A stretch of DNA of 27,301 bases from Isotricha intestinalis (taxonomy: Eukaryota; Ciliophora; Litostomatea; Vestibuliferida; Isotrichidae). This document shows positions 7,979 to 17,207 of this stretch, piece by piece. The stretch's first letter is position 1. Each line of letters starts with the position of its first letter. Location: assembly GCA_023807065.1 (NCBI GenBank), contig JAJJLU010000611.1:1-27301 (forward strand). Direction: 5' to 3'. Position numbers and translations under genes: made by a program. The notes below the pieces were generated by a model. That model saw only the letters and a list, made by a program, of their open reading frames with translations, had not been told where the DNA came from and made no database searches.

Positions 7979-9430
7979 ATGGATTCTCAAGGATTAATTA
8001 TTAAAAAAAGTGTACCTAATGAACCTATAATGCCGAATCAACCAAAGAAAACTTTACTTAAATCAGGAAAAAGGAAAATATTAAATAAAATACCATATTT
8101 AAGTAAAATAAATAGAAAACCAGTAGAAATGGTAAATAAAGAGGGAAATACAATTACAACAGAAAAAACAGAAAGAAGAAAAGATGGTTCAATTGTAAAA
8201 ACAATTATAGAAATAAATGGAAATCAAAAAAAAACTACAACAATAATAACAAAAGGAAATTTTACATCAACAAATACAAATGTTGAATTTATTAATGATG
8301 AAGAAGCAAATAATTGTTTAAATAATTTTAATAATAATAATAGTAATAATGATATTAATAATAATTTTTTTAACATTAATGGATTTTCAAATAATGAAAA
8401 TTATAATAATAATATTAAAAAAAAAGAATTAAATTTTAATAAAAATCAAACAAATAATAATAATAATAATTATAATATAAATACTATTAATCAAAGTAAT
8501 TATAGTCAAAATAGTACAAATTCATATTTTGATAATAATGATTATTCAGAAGACAATAATAATAAATATTATTATCAACAAGGAAATTATAATCCTAATC
8601 AAAGAATAACATATTCTGATGATGAAGAAGAAGAAGAATCAGATAATTCAAATTTAAATAAATATTTTATAAATCCTCAATCTTCAAACAAAACAAAAGA
8701 AAGAAATTTTCAAAATCAAATGAATCCAAATTTTCAAAATCAAATAAATCCAAATTTTCAAAATCAAATAAATCCAAATTTCCAAAATTCCTTTTTCAAT
8801 AATTTAAATAACATAAACCCAAATTTTAACAATTCAAACAATGAATATATAAAAAATTCAATAAGAAAAAACCCTGAAAAGGAAATAATATCTCCCTTAG
8901 AAACAGAAAATAATATATATTCTCAAAATACTAAAATAAAAAATACTCAAGACCCAAAAGAAAATTCAAAAAATAAATTAAATTCATTATTAACATTTCA
9001 AGAAGATGCATTAAACAAACATAACAAATATCGTGAAAAACATCATTCTCCAAATTTAATATTAAATGAAGATTTATGTAAAATTGCACAAGAATATGCA
9101 GATTTAATGTCAAAATCAGGTGATTTTTCTCATTCGAATAATGAATACCGAGGAGAAATTTTAGGAGAAAATATTTTTTATTGTTATGGAACTCCTATTA
9201 ATGGAAATGAAATGACTGATGATTGGTATAATGAAATTAAATATTATAATTTTAATAATCCTGGGTTTAATTATAATACTGGACATTTTACTCAAGTTAT
9301 TTGGGCTAATTCGAAAATTGTGGGATTTGGATTTTCGCAAAGTAGTGATGGAGGATTTTATGGTGTTGCTAATTATTTTCCTGCTGGAAATTTAATAGGA
9401 GATTTTGATAATAATGTTTTACCTCCTTAA
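7979..9430 (+). CDS. CAP/GAPR-1-like protein with long Asn-rich N-terminus
   Basis: The 483-residue product has a disordered N-terminal two thirds and a C-terminal CAP (SCP/PR-1) domain at about 338-480. The domain shows HNKYREKH, FSHSN, GENIFY, WYNEI, GHFTQVIW (about 435-442) and NYFPAGN. The four residues of the CAP tetrad (His, Glu, Glu, His) all appear to be present. There is no signal peptide, so the protein is probably cytosolic, like plant/animal GAPR-1 relatives, which bind membranes and lipids. The N-terminal part has Asn runs and three-plus copies of an 8-residue repeat FQNQINPN encoded by near-identical 24-nt units (8708-8788). The last 100 codons switch to T-ending synonyms. The CAP assignment is certain; partner and role are unknown. 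Confidence 0.92.
   Translation: MDSQGLIIKKSVPNEPIMPNQPKKTLLKSGKRKILNKIPYLSKINRKPVEMVNKEGNTITTEKTERRKDGSIVKTIIEINGNQKKTTTIITKGNFTSTNTNVEFINDEEANNCLNNFNNNNSNNDINNNFFNINGFSNNENYNNNIKKKELNFNKNQTNNNNNNYNINTINQSNYSQNSTNSYFDNNDYSEDNNNKYYYQQGNYNPNQRITYSDDEEEEESDNSNLNKYFINPQSSNKTKERNFQNQMNPNFQNQINPNFQNQINPNFQNSFFNNLNNINPNFNNSNNEYIKNSIRKNPEKEIISPLETENNIYSQNTKIKNTQDPKENSKNKLNSLLTFQEDALNKHNKYREKHHSPNLILNEDLCKIAQEYADLMSKSGDFSHSNNEYRGEILGENIFYCYGTPINGNEMTDDWYNEIKYYNFNNPGFNYNTGHFTQVIWANSKIVGFGFSQSSDGGFYGVANYFPAGNLIGDFDNNVLPP
8708..8788 (+). repeat. 24-bp in-frame tandem repeat (FQNQ[IM]NPN)
   Basis: Three successive near-identical 24-nt units plus a partial fourth lie inside the Asn-rich region of the CAP gene. 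Differences are single substitutions (ATG/ATA, TTT/TTC), indicating recent slippage or unequal exchange. Confidence 0.85.
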
Positions 9431-10203
9431 TTATTATTATGTATTTGTTTTGTTTTTTGTCGTTTTTTATTATTATTGTTTTAAATTTTTGATTTTGTTA
9501 AATTATTAATTATATTAAATATTATTTTGTTTTATTTTTTTTTTTTTGGTTTTTTAATTTAAGAAGAATGATTTTTTATTTGATAATCTTAAATAAATAT
9601 GACTCAATAAAAGATTCACAGTCTTTTTCTTATTCAAAATAAAAAAAGTATTTAAAGAAGAAATCAATTTATCCTTTATTTTCTTCCATATAATTCTTTT
9701 AATGGATAATAGAAGAACAATGAAAGATTATAATAATTGAACATTTCTAAAATTTCTGACACAAGATTTTTATAACAATTTTCAAATATAATTGTAAAAA
9801 ATATATAATAAAAAATGAATATCATAAATACTCCTCCTAAAGAAAAAAAGCAGATTTTTATAGAAACAATAAAACAATAAGATTATAAATTGAAGATAAA
9901 ATCGATATTTTCTAAATGAGAAAATATATTTGAAGAAATATTACTTTTGAAAATAAAAATATCATTTATTATATATGTATATTCTTCTTAAATATTTTTT
10001 ATTTAAAGTAATCATTTTTCATTCAATTAAAATTAGAGAAATAAATATATTGTTCATATATATTTACAGTCAAATAATAATATATAAAATCCAAATTGAG
10101 TAATCAATATATGATAAACTTGGAACAATATCTTTAATAATTTATTTAATTAATTAAAAATATTAATTTTAATTATGAAAATTTATTATGCAATGTTTTT
10201 TAT
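9431..10203. other. Spacer with a possible decayed plus-strand gene
   Basis: About 770 bases between two plus-strand genes. From 9702 to about 9990 the plus strand shows protein-like segments in shifting frames, for example MDNRRTMKDYNN, then TFLKFLTQDFYNNFQ, and in another frame IEDKIDIF, interrupted by TGA and TAA. No family is recognisable. A/T-rich sequence readily gives such translations, so this is only a hint of a fossil. The first 130 bases are T-rich and look like the 3' UTR of the CAP gene. Confidence 0.3.
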
Positions 10204-11031
10204 ATGCAAAAATTAAATGAAGAAGATTTTAATATTATTAAATTTTTATTATGTAAATTTAATGAAAGGAATATAGAAGATTATGAAGTTAAATTATTTT
10301 CTGAAGGAACAAGTAGTAAAGTAATATTGTTAAATAATAAATATATAATTAAGCAAAATTCTGAAGAAATAATTAAAGCAGAATTAATATTTTATCAAAA
10401 TAATAATGACCCACTTTTTCAAAAGTTATTATATTATGATGATAAAAATTATAAATATATAGTATATGAATATATAGAAGGAGAAACTTTATCAGAATTA
10501 TCAAATATTAATATTACTCATTTAATTAATACTTTAATTAAAGTAGTTAATTCTTATAAAAAAACTAACATAGAATATTATGGTTATGTTTATGATCCTA
10601 ATAAAACATGGATTGACTTTTTAAAAAAAGAAATATTAGATTGTCAACCTTCATATGAATATATTAAAAATTTTAATATTGAAAATGAATGTAATATTTT
10701 ATCTAAATATTCTTTTGATAAAAAAGTTATTCATGGTGATTTTGGAACACATAATTTTTTATTTAAAAATAATAAATTAACAGGAATTATTGATCCAGAA
10801 ACAATAATTGGAGATAGTAATTATGATATATTATTTGCAATATGTTCAAATCCAATTATTTTAAAAAATTATACTTTAAATGATATTTATAATATTCTTG
10901 AAGAATCTGAAGAAAAAATTAAAAGTTTATTTAAAATAATATTATTTTCAAGAATTACAAGATCATATCATCATCATCCAAATGACCTTAATTTCTATAT
11001 AAATTATTATAATAAATATTTTAATCAATAA
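10204..11031 (+). CDS. APH-type phosphotransferase (aminoglycoside/choline-kinase-like fold)
   Basis: The 275-residue product is a compact single-domain kinase-like phosphotransferase. K50 in KYIIKQN is the likely ATP-binding lysine and VYEYIEGETL (88-97) is the hinge. HGDFGTHNFLF (177-187) is the Brenner catalytic loop with D179 and N184, and GIIDPE (194-199) provides the metal-binding Asp D197. These are the diagnostic motifs of the APH family (Pfam PF01636 type), which includes bacterial small-molecule kinases, fructosamine kinases and choline kinases. All active residues are present, so it should be catalytically competent. Length and layout resemble bacterial single-domain members, which makes transfer from bacteria a reasonable hypothesis, but base composition is fully adapted to the host. 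The substrate cannot be told from the sequence. Confidence 0.85.
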   Translation: MQKLNEEDFNIIKFLLCKFNERNIEDYEVKLFSEGTSSKVILLNNKYIIKQNSEEIIKAELIFYQNNNDPLFQKLLYYDDKNYKYIVYEYIEGETLSELSNINITHLINTLIKVVNSYKKTNIEYYGYVYDPNKTWIDFLKKEILDCQPSYEYIKNFNIENECNILSKYSFDKKVIHGDFGTHNFLFKNNKLTGIIDPETIIGDSNYDILFAICSNPIILKNYTLNDIYNILEESEEKIKSLFKIILFSRITRSYHHHPNDLNFYINYYNKYFNQ

Positions 11032-11379
11032 AACTTATTTTGAATAAAGTAATTGAAAAATTATAAAAAAATTAAGTTATATAGTTTAAATGGTTTATAA
11101 TAATAATTACTATTTTTTTATTTAACTATTTCTATTTTAATTGTTCATTTAAATTTAATCATATAAGATTTTATTTATATTTAATCAAACTAAAACAAAA
11201 TTAATTAATGTATATTTAAATATATACAAAATTATAATAAATAAATCGAAAAAATTATTTAAAATTTCAAACATTAAAAATTTTAAATCATTTGTATAAA
11301 TTAATATATAGGCATTACATTTAATGCAAATTATGTTAATATTATTTATAAATCAATATTAAATCAAATTGAATATAAA
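11032..11379. other. Convergent 3' spacer
   Basis: About 350 bases between the stop codons of the APH-like (plus) and TBC (minus) genes. I see nothing beyond A/T-rich untranslated sequence. Confidence 0.6.
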
Positions 11380-12828
11380 TTAAATTTCAGTATGAAACTT
11401 AATATTCAATATTCTATGTGATAAATCTTCGCGATTATTATCTTCATTATTATCAAATTCTTCTCCGCTTTCAGTTAATTCATCAATTTCTTCTCCGAAT
11501 CTACTTGAACTTTCGGTTTTTAAATTTTCAGAGCAACAAAGTTTATTTTGTATTATTGGATTATTTGTTGAAAAAGTAGATAATGATAAAAATGATTTTC
11601 TTTTATTATTAATATTATTTTTCAATTTATATTCTAATGATATATAATCTATATTTATATTATATTTACTTTCATATTTTTTCTTTAATTTTTTTATTTC
11701 TTTATTTTCCATATTATTCATATAATATTTTGCTTTCTTAATAATTTTATCCATGGAAATAATAGATTTATTATAATTATCATTAATAACTTTTGTATCT
11801 TTTGGAGAAAAAGATTCTTTAAAAAAATTCATAACATCAGAAGAATCTTTTAATTTTAATAAATAATTTTCCATATAATGAACAATACTTAAAGAAATAG
11901 GAATAATAAAATCAAAACCATAAATAAATAAACAATCCCAAATTCTGCAAGTTTCATCAAAAGGTAAATTAACAATAAATAATGTTTGAATCCATTTTCC
12001 AACCCATAATTCTAAAGGAATATCTAAATCTTTAAAATGTTGTTCTAAATTAGGAAATAATTTTTTGAAATAATGATTAAACATATATAAGTGATAATTA
12101 AAAAGAGGAAATCCTTCCATAAAATAACCTTTAATTTTATTTAAAACAAAACAAAATAAATAATAAGTATCGATTATATCAAAATTAGTAATTTTTAATA
12201 ATAAACCTGCAATAAAATTCATTCCTTGACAATAACCTAAATTATTTGATGAAGCAGTGAAAGCGTATAAAATATTATTTAATTTATTTATTTCATTTTC
12301 TGCTTTTGTTTCTTTAAATGTTCTATTTATATCTTTTTCTATTTGTTCTTTAGCTGTTGAATCTATTTTTAAATTAATTAAATCATTATATTCTTTATCA
12401 TTTCTTTCTAATGGAATTGTATCACTTAATATTATCCATATTAAACTTCTTAAACTTTTAGGAATATTATTTATGGATAAATGTAAAAATTTTTTTCTTT
12501 TTGTTTTATATAAATCTCTTAATTTTTTTTCAATTATTGTTTTAATTGGAATTGAAAATGTTTTTTTATTTAAAGCTGAATTTATTATTGAAAACCATTT
12601 TGAATAAATTTCTCTTTTTGTTTCTTTATTTTGAAAATTACTTATATTTTTATATAATTTTGATACAATACAATCTTCTTTGTTAGAATTTAATAAATTA
12701 TTTTTCATATTTTGACAATCTAATAAAAACTCTTTTTCAAAAGGAGAATTTGGATTATTTAACAATTGATAAATATCATTCAATGAAGTTTTAATTGTTT
12801 CTATTGAATAACATTGTGAACCTCCCAT
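11380..12828 (-). CDS. TBC-domain Rab GTPase-activating protein
   Basis: The 482-residue protein contains a TBC domain from about 123 to 345. It begins IPKSLRSLIWIIL, includes IEKDINRTF (163-171) with the arginine finger R169, and YCQGMN (199-204) with the glutamine finger Q201. WVGKWIQTLFIVNLP and the RIWDCLFIYG segment follow. Both catalytic fingers are present, so it should accelerate GTP hydrolysis on Rab proteins in membrane traffic. The N-terminal region (1-110) is helical without a known domain and starts MGGSQC, which could be acylated. The C-terminal tail (about 400-482) is Ser/Glu/Asp-rich and probably disordered. Which Rab it serves cannot be told. Confidence 0.92.
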   Translation of the reverse strand: MGGSQCYSIETIKTSLNDIYQLLNNPNSPFEKEFLLDCQNMKNNLLNSNKEDCIVSKLYKNISNFQNKETKREIYSKWFSIINSALNKKTFSIPIKTIIEKKLRDLYKTKRKKFLHLSINNIPKSLRSLIWIILSDTIPLERNDKEYNDLINLKIDSTAKEQIEKDINRTFKETKAENEINKLNNILYAFTASSNNLGYCQGMNFIAGLLLKITNFDIIDTYYLFCFVLNKIKGYFMEGFPLFNYHLYMFNHYFKKLFPNLEQHFKDLDIPLELWVGKWIQTLFIVNLPFDETCRIWDCLFIYGFDFIIPISLSIVHYMENYLLKLKDSSDVMNFFKESFSPKDTKVINDNYNKSIISMDKIIKKAKYYMNNMENKEIKKLKKKYESKYNINIDYISLEYKLKNNINNKRKSFLSLSTFSTNNPIIQNKLCCSENLKTESSSRFGEEIDELTESGEEFDNNEDNNREDLSHRILNIKFHTEI

Positions 12829-12953
12829 TATTATTATTTAATGTTTGTTTTAAATTTTCAAAGAAAATAATAATTTATTTATATTAAAAATATAATTTAA
12901 ATAAAATTGTTTTTAAACTTAAAATAAATAAAAATATTAAACTCACTCCTAAT

Positions 12954-14090
12954 TTATTTTATTTGATAAACCATTATTTTTCCTTTATAATTACAAGTAA
13001 TAAAAGTTTTTTCATCAAGTACTAAAAAGCCTCTAAAAGACTCTTCCCAATCTTCATTTCCATCTTGAAGATAATTTCTCTTAGAAATATTTTTTCTAAC
13101 AAAATTTCCATTTTCAACCTCAAAAGAATCAACTTTAATAGAACTTTCCGAAGAATAAATGAAAATATTTTCAGAAATAGATTTAACAAAAGAATCATTT
13201 TCAGGAGTTTTCCAAGTTTTAACAATTTCTAAAGTTTCAGTATCCATTAACCAAGTAAAATATTCAGGATATTTTAATCCCATTAAACAAATATATTTAT
13301 CATTAATTAATCCTGCATTATGTAATTGATAACCATTTTTACTTTTTATTATTTTTACTTCTGGATAATATTCTATTATTTTAATATTACAATCATCATT
13401 CATCCAAGAAAATAATCTTCCATTATTTAAGTCTATTACTCCTGGAGTATCATCATCATAAATATTATGAACTTTTTCTATTTCGTTATATATTTTAAAT
13501 TTATTATTTGCACTAAATTTTTGATCAGTTGAGTAATATTCTAATTGGTAAAAAACATATTTTTTATTTAATCCTACTAAAAGTAATAAATTATTTGATA
13601 ATATTTTATTCTGAATGTAATATTTTGTATCTGATATTTCTTGTATAATATCCATTTTTATTTCTTTAGGTTTTTCTTCGTAAAATCTTATTATTCTTAC
13701 TTTATCTGATGCTGATACTATTAAAGTTTCTTCATCGAGAATTTCAAAAATTAATATTTCTTCTTCATTTTCTACTAAATTTTTTTTAAAAATTAATTCA
13801 TATGTTTTATCATAAAATTGAATTGCTTTAACTGTACTTAATATAAAATAACCCATGAATAATTTTAAATTGGAAATAAATTCTTCTTCTTTTAAATATA
13901 CAGTTGTTATGATTGATAAATTTGATAAATCTGTTCCAAATTTAATTTTAGGAGGAATGTATTTTGCTAATTTTTTCTCAAAATCTAAAGTAAATTCCTT
14001 TACTACTTCTAATTTTTGGAGATCTTCTTCTTCATCTGAGTCATTTTTTGATTTATCACTTTTATTTAGATAATCTTCGTATGGATCCAT
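12954..14090 (-). CDS. WD40-like beta-propeller protein, divergent
   Basis: I place the start at the ATG at 14090 (MDPYEDYLNKSDKSK), giving 378 residues. A further upstream ATG at 14135 would add 15 residues encoded by leader-like A/T sequence. After an acidic N-terminus the protein consists of repeated short beta-strand segments with hydrophobic-charged alternation and recurring endings such as KAIQFYD, VRIIRFYEE, NIKIIEYYP and GKIMVYQIK. These resemble the last strand of WD40 blades, although the WD dipeptide itself is not conserved. No signal peptide or membrane span is present. A propeller scaffold is likely; the family is not recognised. Confidence 0.75.
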   Translation of the reverse strand: MDPYEDYLNKSDKSKNDSDEEEDLQKLEVVKEFTLDFEKKLAKYIPPKIKFGTDLSNLSIITTVYLKEEEFISNLKLFMGYFILSTVKAIQFYDKTYELIFKKNLVENEEEILIFEILDEETLIVSASDKVRIIRFYEEKPKEIKMDIIQEISDTKYYIQNKILSNNLLLLVGLNKKYVFYQLEYYSTDQKFSANNKFKIYNEIEKVHNIYDDDTPGVIDLNNGRLFSWMNDDCNIKIIEYYPEVKIIKSKNGYQLHNAGLINDKYICLMGLKYPEYFTWLMDTETLEIVKTWKTPENDSFVKSISENIFIYSSESSIKVDSFEVENGNFVRKNISKRNYLQDGNEDWEESFRGFLVLDEKTFITCNYKGKIMVYQIK

Positions 14091-15122
14091 TTTATTGTTT
14101 ATTATATTAATATATAAATGAAAATTAATAATCAATTATTTTTGTATAAGTTAAAATCATATAAAAATTTTTAAATATAAAAATTATATAATTAAATTCT
14201 TTTATTATTTTTTAATAAATCATTTTAAATTTATAATATACTTTGAATAGTATTAGATATTATTTTTTGCTAATTTTTGAAAATAGATTAAAATTAATAA
14301 TGAAAATAGGATTAAAATTATAGAATTAGTAATCTAATAGTTGAATGTATAAAGGCAAATATATAAACAAATTATTTTTCATATTCTTCTTTCATTACAT
14401 ATATTTCTTAATCAAAAAAAATACATATAGATGTGATTTATATATTTAATAATTATTGATGAATATAATATTGAATTTTTCTCAAAAAAATTTTTTTATA
14501 TAATTTGAAATATATATATTTATAAATAGTAATTTAATGTACTAAAAAAGTCATATAACAAAAATAAATTATTTTTTCAATTTATTTAGGAAATAATATT
14601 TTGTTCTTTGAAGTGTTTACCTTTAATTTAACTTTCCATATGTTCAACATTACTATTATTATCATCAAAAGAATTATTTTTCAAAGTATAAATTTCTTTC
14701 AAAAATAAATTAATTGAAAATATTTGTTATTTTGAATAAATGAATAATTAATAAATATTTTAATAATCTTTGTAACTTTTATGTACTGTTTTTATATTTT
14801 AAAATCTTTAAAATTCGATAATCTATTTAAAGAAAAAATTAGTTTTACAATTATATTTAAAAGAAATTATTATTTATTCAAAATAAATAATTTATTGAAA
14901 TCCTTTTAAAATTCTATATTTCATACAGAGACAATTAAATTTAAAAAAAACATTATAAATTTATAAGTTATTTTATCAATAAATAATTAAAAATTTTATT
15001 TTATTCAATGAAAGATTTTTGATTATTTAAATAAGAATTCAACGAATTTTTTTTTTTTCATTTTGTATTAATTTTGAGTTTTTTTCAATAGTAACTTTAA
15101 TAAAAAAAAAAATATAAAAAAA
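14091..15122. other. Long divergent spacer, about 1 kb
   Basis: This region lies between the start codons of the WD40-like (minus) and second CAP (plus) genes. Apart from the possible gene remnant at 14628-14842 I see no gene or RNA. A poly-T/poly-A rich segment precedes the plus-strand start. Confidence 0.55.
14628..14842 (-). pseudogene. Possible decayed gene fragment (3' end), unknown
   Basis: On the minus strand one frame reads LIFSLNRLSNFKDFKI, a TAA, then a 30-codon open run. A second frame continues as LKEIYTLKNNSFDDNNSN and ends VEHMES-TAA at 14628. The mix of D, E, H, M, S and V and the T-ending codons near the stop resemble the 3' ends of real genes in this window. No family is recognisable. 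At this base composition, chance cannot be excluded. Confidence 0.3.
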
Positions 15123-15917
15123 ATGGGTTGTAAAATATGTTCCAATAAATCTGAAATAAAATTAGATAACTCTTTTGAAAAATTAGATAAAACAACAATT
15201 CAAAGAAATTTAAATTATTTATTAAACAACGAATCAAAATTAGGCAATAAAATAATATTATTTGATTCAAAAAGTTCTTCAAATCAAGGAAACACAAATC
15301 ACTTAGAAAATAATTTAGAAGAATCTTCTTATTTAGAAACAATGAGAGAATCAATGTTTAATGAAATAAATTTAATGAGAAAAAACCCTCGAATTATTAT
15401 AGAAAAGATTAATAAATATTCTCCTTTTATTTCAACTTCAAAAAAAAATTGTTTTATTCAAGTTGATAATCATAATAAAATTAAGTTGAATAAAGGAAAA
15501 AGTATTTTTGATTCTTGTAAATCTTTTATATTAAATAAAAAGCCTCTCCCAGAATTTATTTTAAAAAATGAATTAACTTTTCCTTTTCCATCTCATGATT
15601 TTGAATATATTGATATTGAAAATCATGATTTTATTAATAAAAATTATATTTCTTTAACTTTGCAAAAAATTCAAAATCAATTAATGTATCAAAATATTGA
15701 ATTAGTAAATTTTCATTATGATATTATGAATTCTAATATTGAATTATCTGTTATACTTCAAATTGTTGATGATACTAATTCTTGTTTTCAAAGAAGAAAT
15801 AATATATTAAATAAATATTCTAAATATATTGGTATTAATATAGGAAAAATGAAAAATGGATTATATTGTTATTATTTATTATTTGGGAAGGATAAAAATA
15901 CTTTGAATAATAATTGA
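15123..15917 (+). CDS. Lipid-anchored, degenerate CAP-superfamily protein
   Basis: The 264-residue product starts MGCKICSNKS, with Gly2 suited to N-myristoylation and Cys3/Cys6 to palmitoylation. The NEINLMRKNPRIII segment (80-93) matches the first helix of protist and bacterial CAP domains (NxxRxNP). RRNNILNKYSKYIGINIGKM (224-243) followed by GLYCYYLLFG (246-255) matches the closing HRxNIL...IGxG...FG segment of YkwD-type CAP proteins. The conserved His of HRxNIL is Gln (Q223), and I find no clear equivalent of the GHFTQ motif, so the CAP tetrad seems lost. The gene ends in TGA, one of only two TGA stops here. It is the second CAP protein in 8 kb, but it is of a different subtype from the first. 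Family assignment is by motif reading only. Confidence 0.6.
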   Translation: MGCKICSNKSEIKLDNSFEKLDKTTIQRNLNYLLNNESKLGNKIILFDSKSSSNQGNTNHLENNLEESSYLETMRESMFNEINLMRKNPRIIIEKINKYSPFISTSKKNCFIQVDNHNKIKLNKGKSIFDSCKSFILNKKPLPEFILKNELTFPFPSHDFEYIDIENHDFINKNYISLTLQKIQNQLMYQNIELVNFHYDIMNSNIELSVILQIVDDTNSCFQRRNNILNKYSKYIGINIGKMKNGLYCYYLLFGKDKNTLNNN

Positions 15918-16233
15918 TTTTAAGCTCAATATTAAAATATATATAAAGATTGCATAAAAAGTTTTCAAGATTATGAATTTTTAATTACACATAAATAAAG
16001 AATAAATATTTAATGTGTAAATAAAAAAAAATATTTTAATATATTCTGTTTAATATTTTTTTCAAATTAAATAAAAATGATTAAAAATTTAAATGTATTT
16101 TGTTTTTGAAATTAGAATTTTTTATTATTATATGGTATAAAAATGAAATATTTTAAAGATTTAAAAGAAAAAAATTTGTTTAAATAATATATTATAATAT
16201 ATATAATATAAATTAAGATAATAAATTGAATTT
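15918..16233. other. Convergent 3' spacer
   Basis: About 316 bases between the stop codons of the second CAP (plus) and Myb (minus) genes. It is A/T-only over long stretches; nothing else is seen. Confidence 0.55.
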
Positions 16234-16923
16234 TTAATTATTATTTATTTGACGGTATATTTCATCTGATTGAAAAATATTTTGAAATAAAAAATTAATT
16301 TTTTCATCATTTATATTTATTAATTTTATTAAATTGTCTAAATCTTCTTTTTCATTTGAATTTAACCAAGACCATATTTTATTTTTCAATTGATTTTTTT
16401 TTATTTCTTTTTCACATTTGAATATTTTCTTATTAATTAAATTAGAATGATTAATTTTTTTATTAAAATAAATATCTCCATTTTTTCTATTTATTTTAAA
16501 TATTTTCAAAAGTATTTTTTCTATTTTTTCCATTTGACTTTCTATTTCACTATTAGAATTTAAATAATTAAGAATAGAAAAAATATCATCTTTAATATAA
16601 TAATCATCGTTTTTAATATTAATATTATTGTAATCTTTATTATCATCATAACTATCATATTTCTTTTTTAATTTAATTAAAAATTTTTGAGCATGGGATC
16701 TAATTTGAGTACTTGTTCTTGTTTCAACATATCCTTCAATTTTTTTCCAATTATTTCCGTATAATAAACATCCTTTAATAAATCTTATGTGTTCTTCTAA
16801 ATTCCAACGACCATCACTGTGATTGTTATTTTTTGTTTTTTTATTGTCTTTACTTTTTATTTCTAAGAAATTTTCCTTTTTTATATTTTTCATTTCAGAT
16901 ATTATTAATGTATCAGTTGTCAT
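16234..16923 (-). CDS. SHAQKYF-type single-Myb transcription factor
   Basis: The 229-residue protein has one Myb/SANT-like domain at about 37-88. It reads GRWNLEEHIRFIKGCLLYG, then NNWKKIEGYVETRTSTQIR and ending SHAQKFLIKLKKKY. W40 and W59 are the core tryptophans, and SHAQKF (76-81) is the signature of the CCA1/Reveille-like and Dictyostelium/ciliate one-repeat Myb class, which binds DNA. The remainder is Lys/Asn/Ile-rich and probably disordered apart from C-terminal helices. The gene is divergent from the cupin gene and shares a 284-base upstream region holding inverted repeats. Target genes cannot be told. Confidence 0.9.
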   Translation of the reverse strand: MTTDTLIISEMKNIKKENFLEIKSKDNKKTKNNNHSDGRWNLEEHIRFIKGCLLYGNNWKKIEGYVETRTSTQIRSHAQKFLIKLKKKYDSYDDNKDYNNINIKNDDYYIKDDIFSILNYLNSNSEIESQMEKIEKILLKIFKINRKNGDIYFNKKINHSNLINKKIFKCEKEIKKNQLKNKIWSWLNSNEKEDLDNLIKLININDEKINFLFQNIFQSDEIYRQINNN

Positions 16924-17020
16924 TTATTATAGTTTAATTAATTTAATTATTATTATATCTTTTTTTGGTATCTTTGTTTTTTTTTTTTGATTATTTTTTT
17001 TTTTATAATTTTTAGTTTTT

Positions 17021-17059
17021 ATTTATGAAAAATTTATTATTTTAATTTTTTTCATAAAT
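17021..17059. repeat. 12-bp inverted repeat in divergent promoter
   Basis: ATTTATGAAAAA (17021-17032) and TTTTTCATAAAT (17048-17059) are exact reverse complements with a 15-nt spacer. It lies between the divergent Myb and cupin genes. Confidence 0.55.
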
Positions 17060-17106
17060 GAAAAAGATAAAAATTAAATAAATGTTTTAAATTGAAAAAC
17101 ATAATA

Positions 17107-17153
17107 AATCAATTAATATTTCTTTAATAAATGATCTTTTTTTTTAATTGATT
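17107..17153. repeat. 10-bp inverted repeat in divergent promoter
   Basis: AATCAATTAA (17107-17116) pairs with TTAATTGATT (17144-17153). Each arm is followed by a similar ATTAATATTTC-TTTA stretch in direct orientation, just upstream of the cupin gene start. Confidence 0.45.
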
Positions 17154-17207
17154 AATATTTCATTTATTTATATGATTATATAAATAATTTTAAATGTTTA
17201 AAATAAA

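Noticed and set aside
14091..14135. Upstream ATG extending the WD40-like protein by 15 residues
   Set aside because: The added codons look like the A/T-rich leader (INFHLYINIINNK), and the next ATG starts a normal acidic N-terminus.
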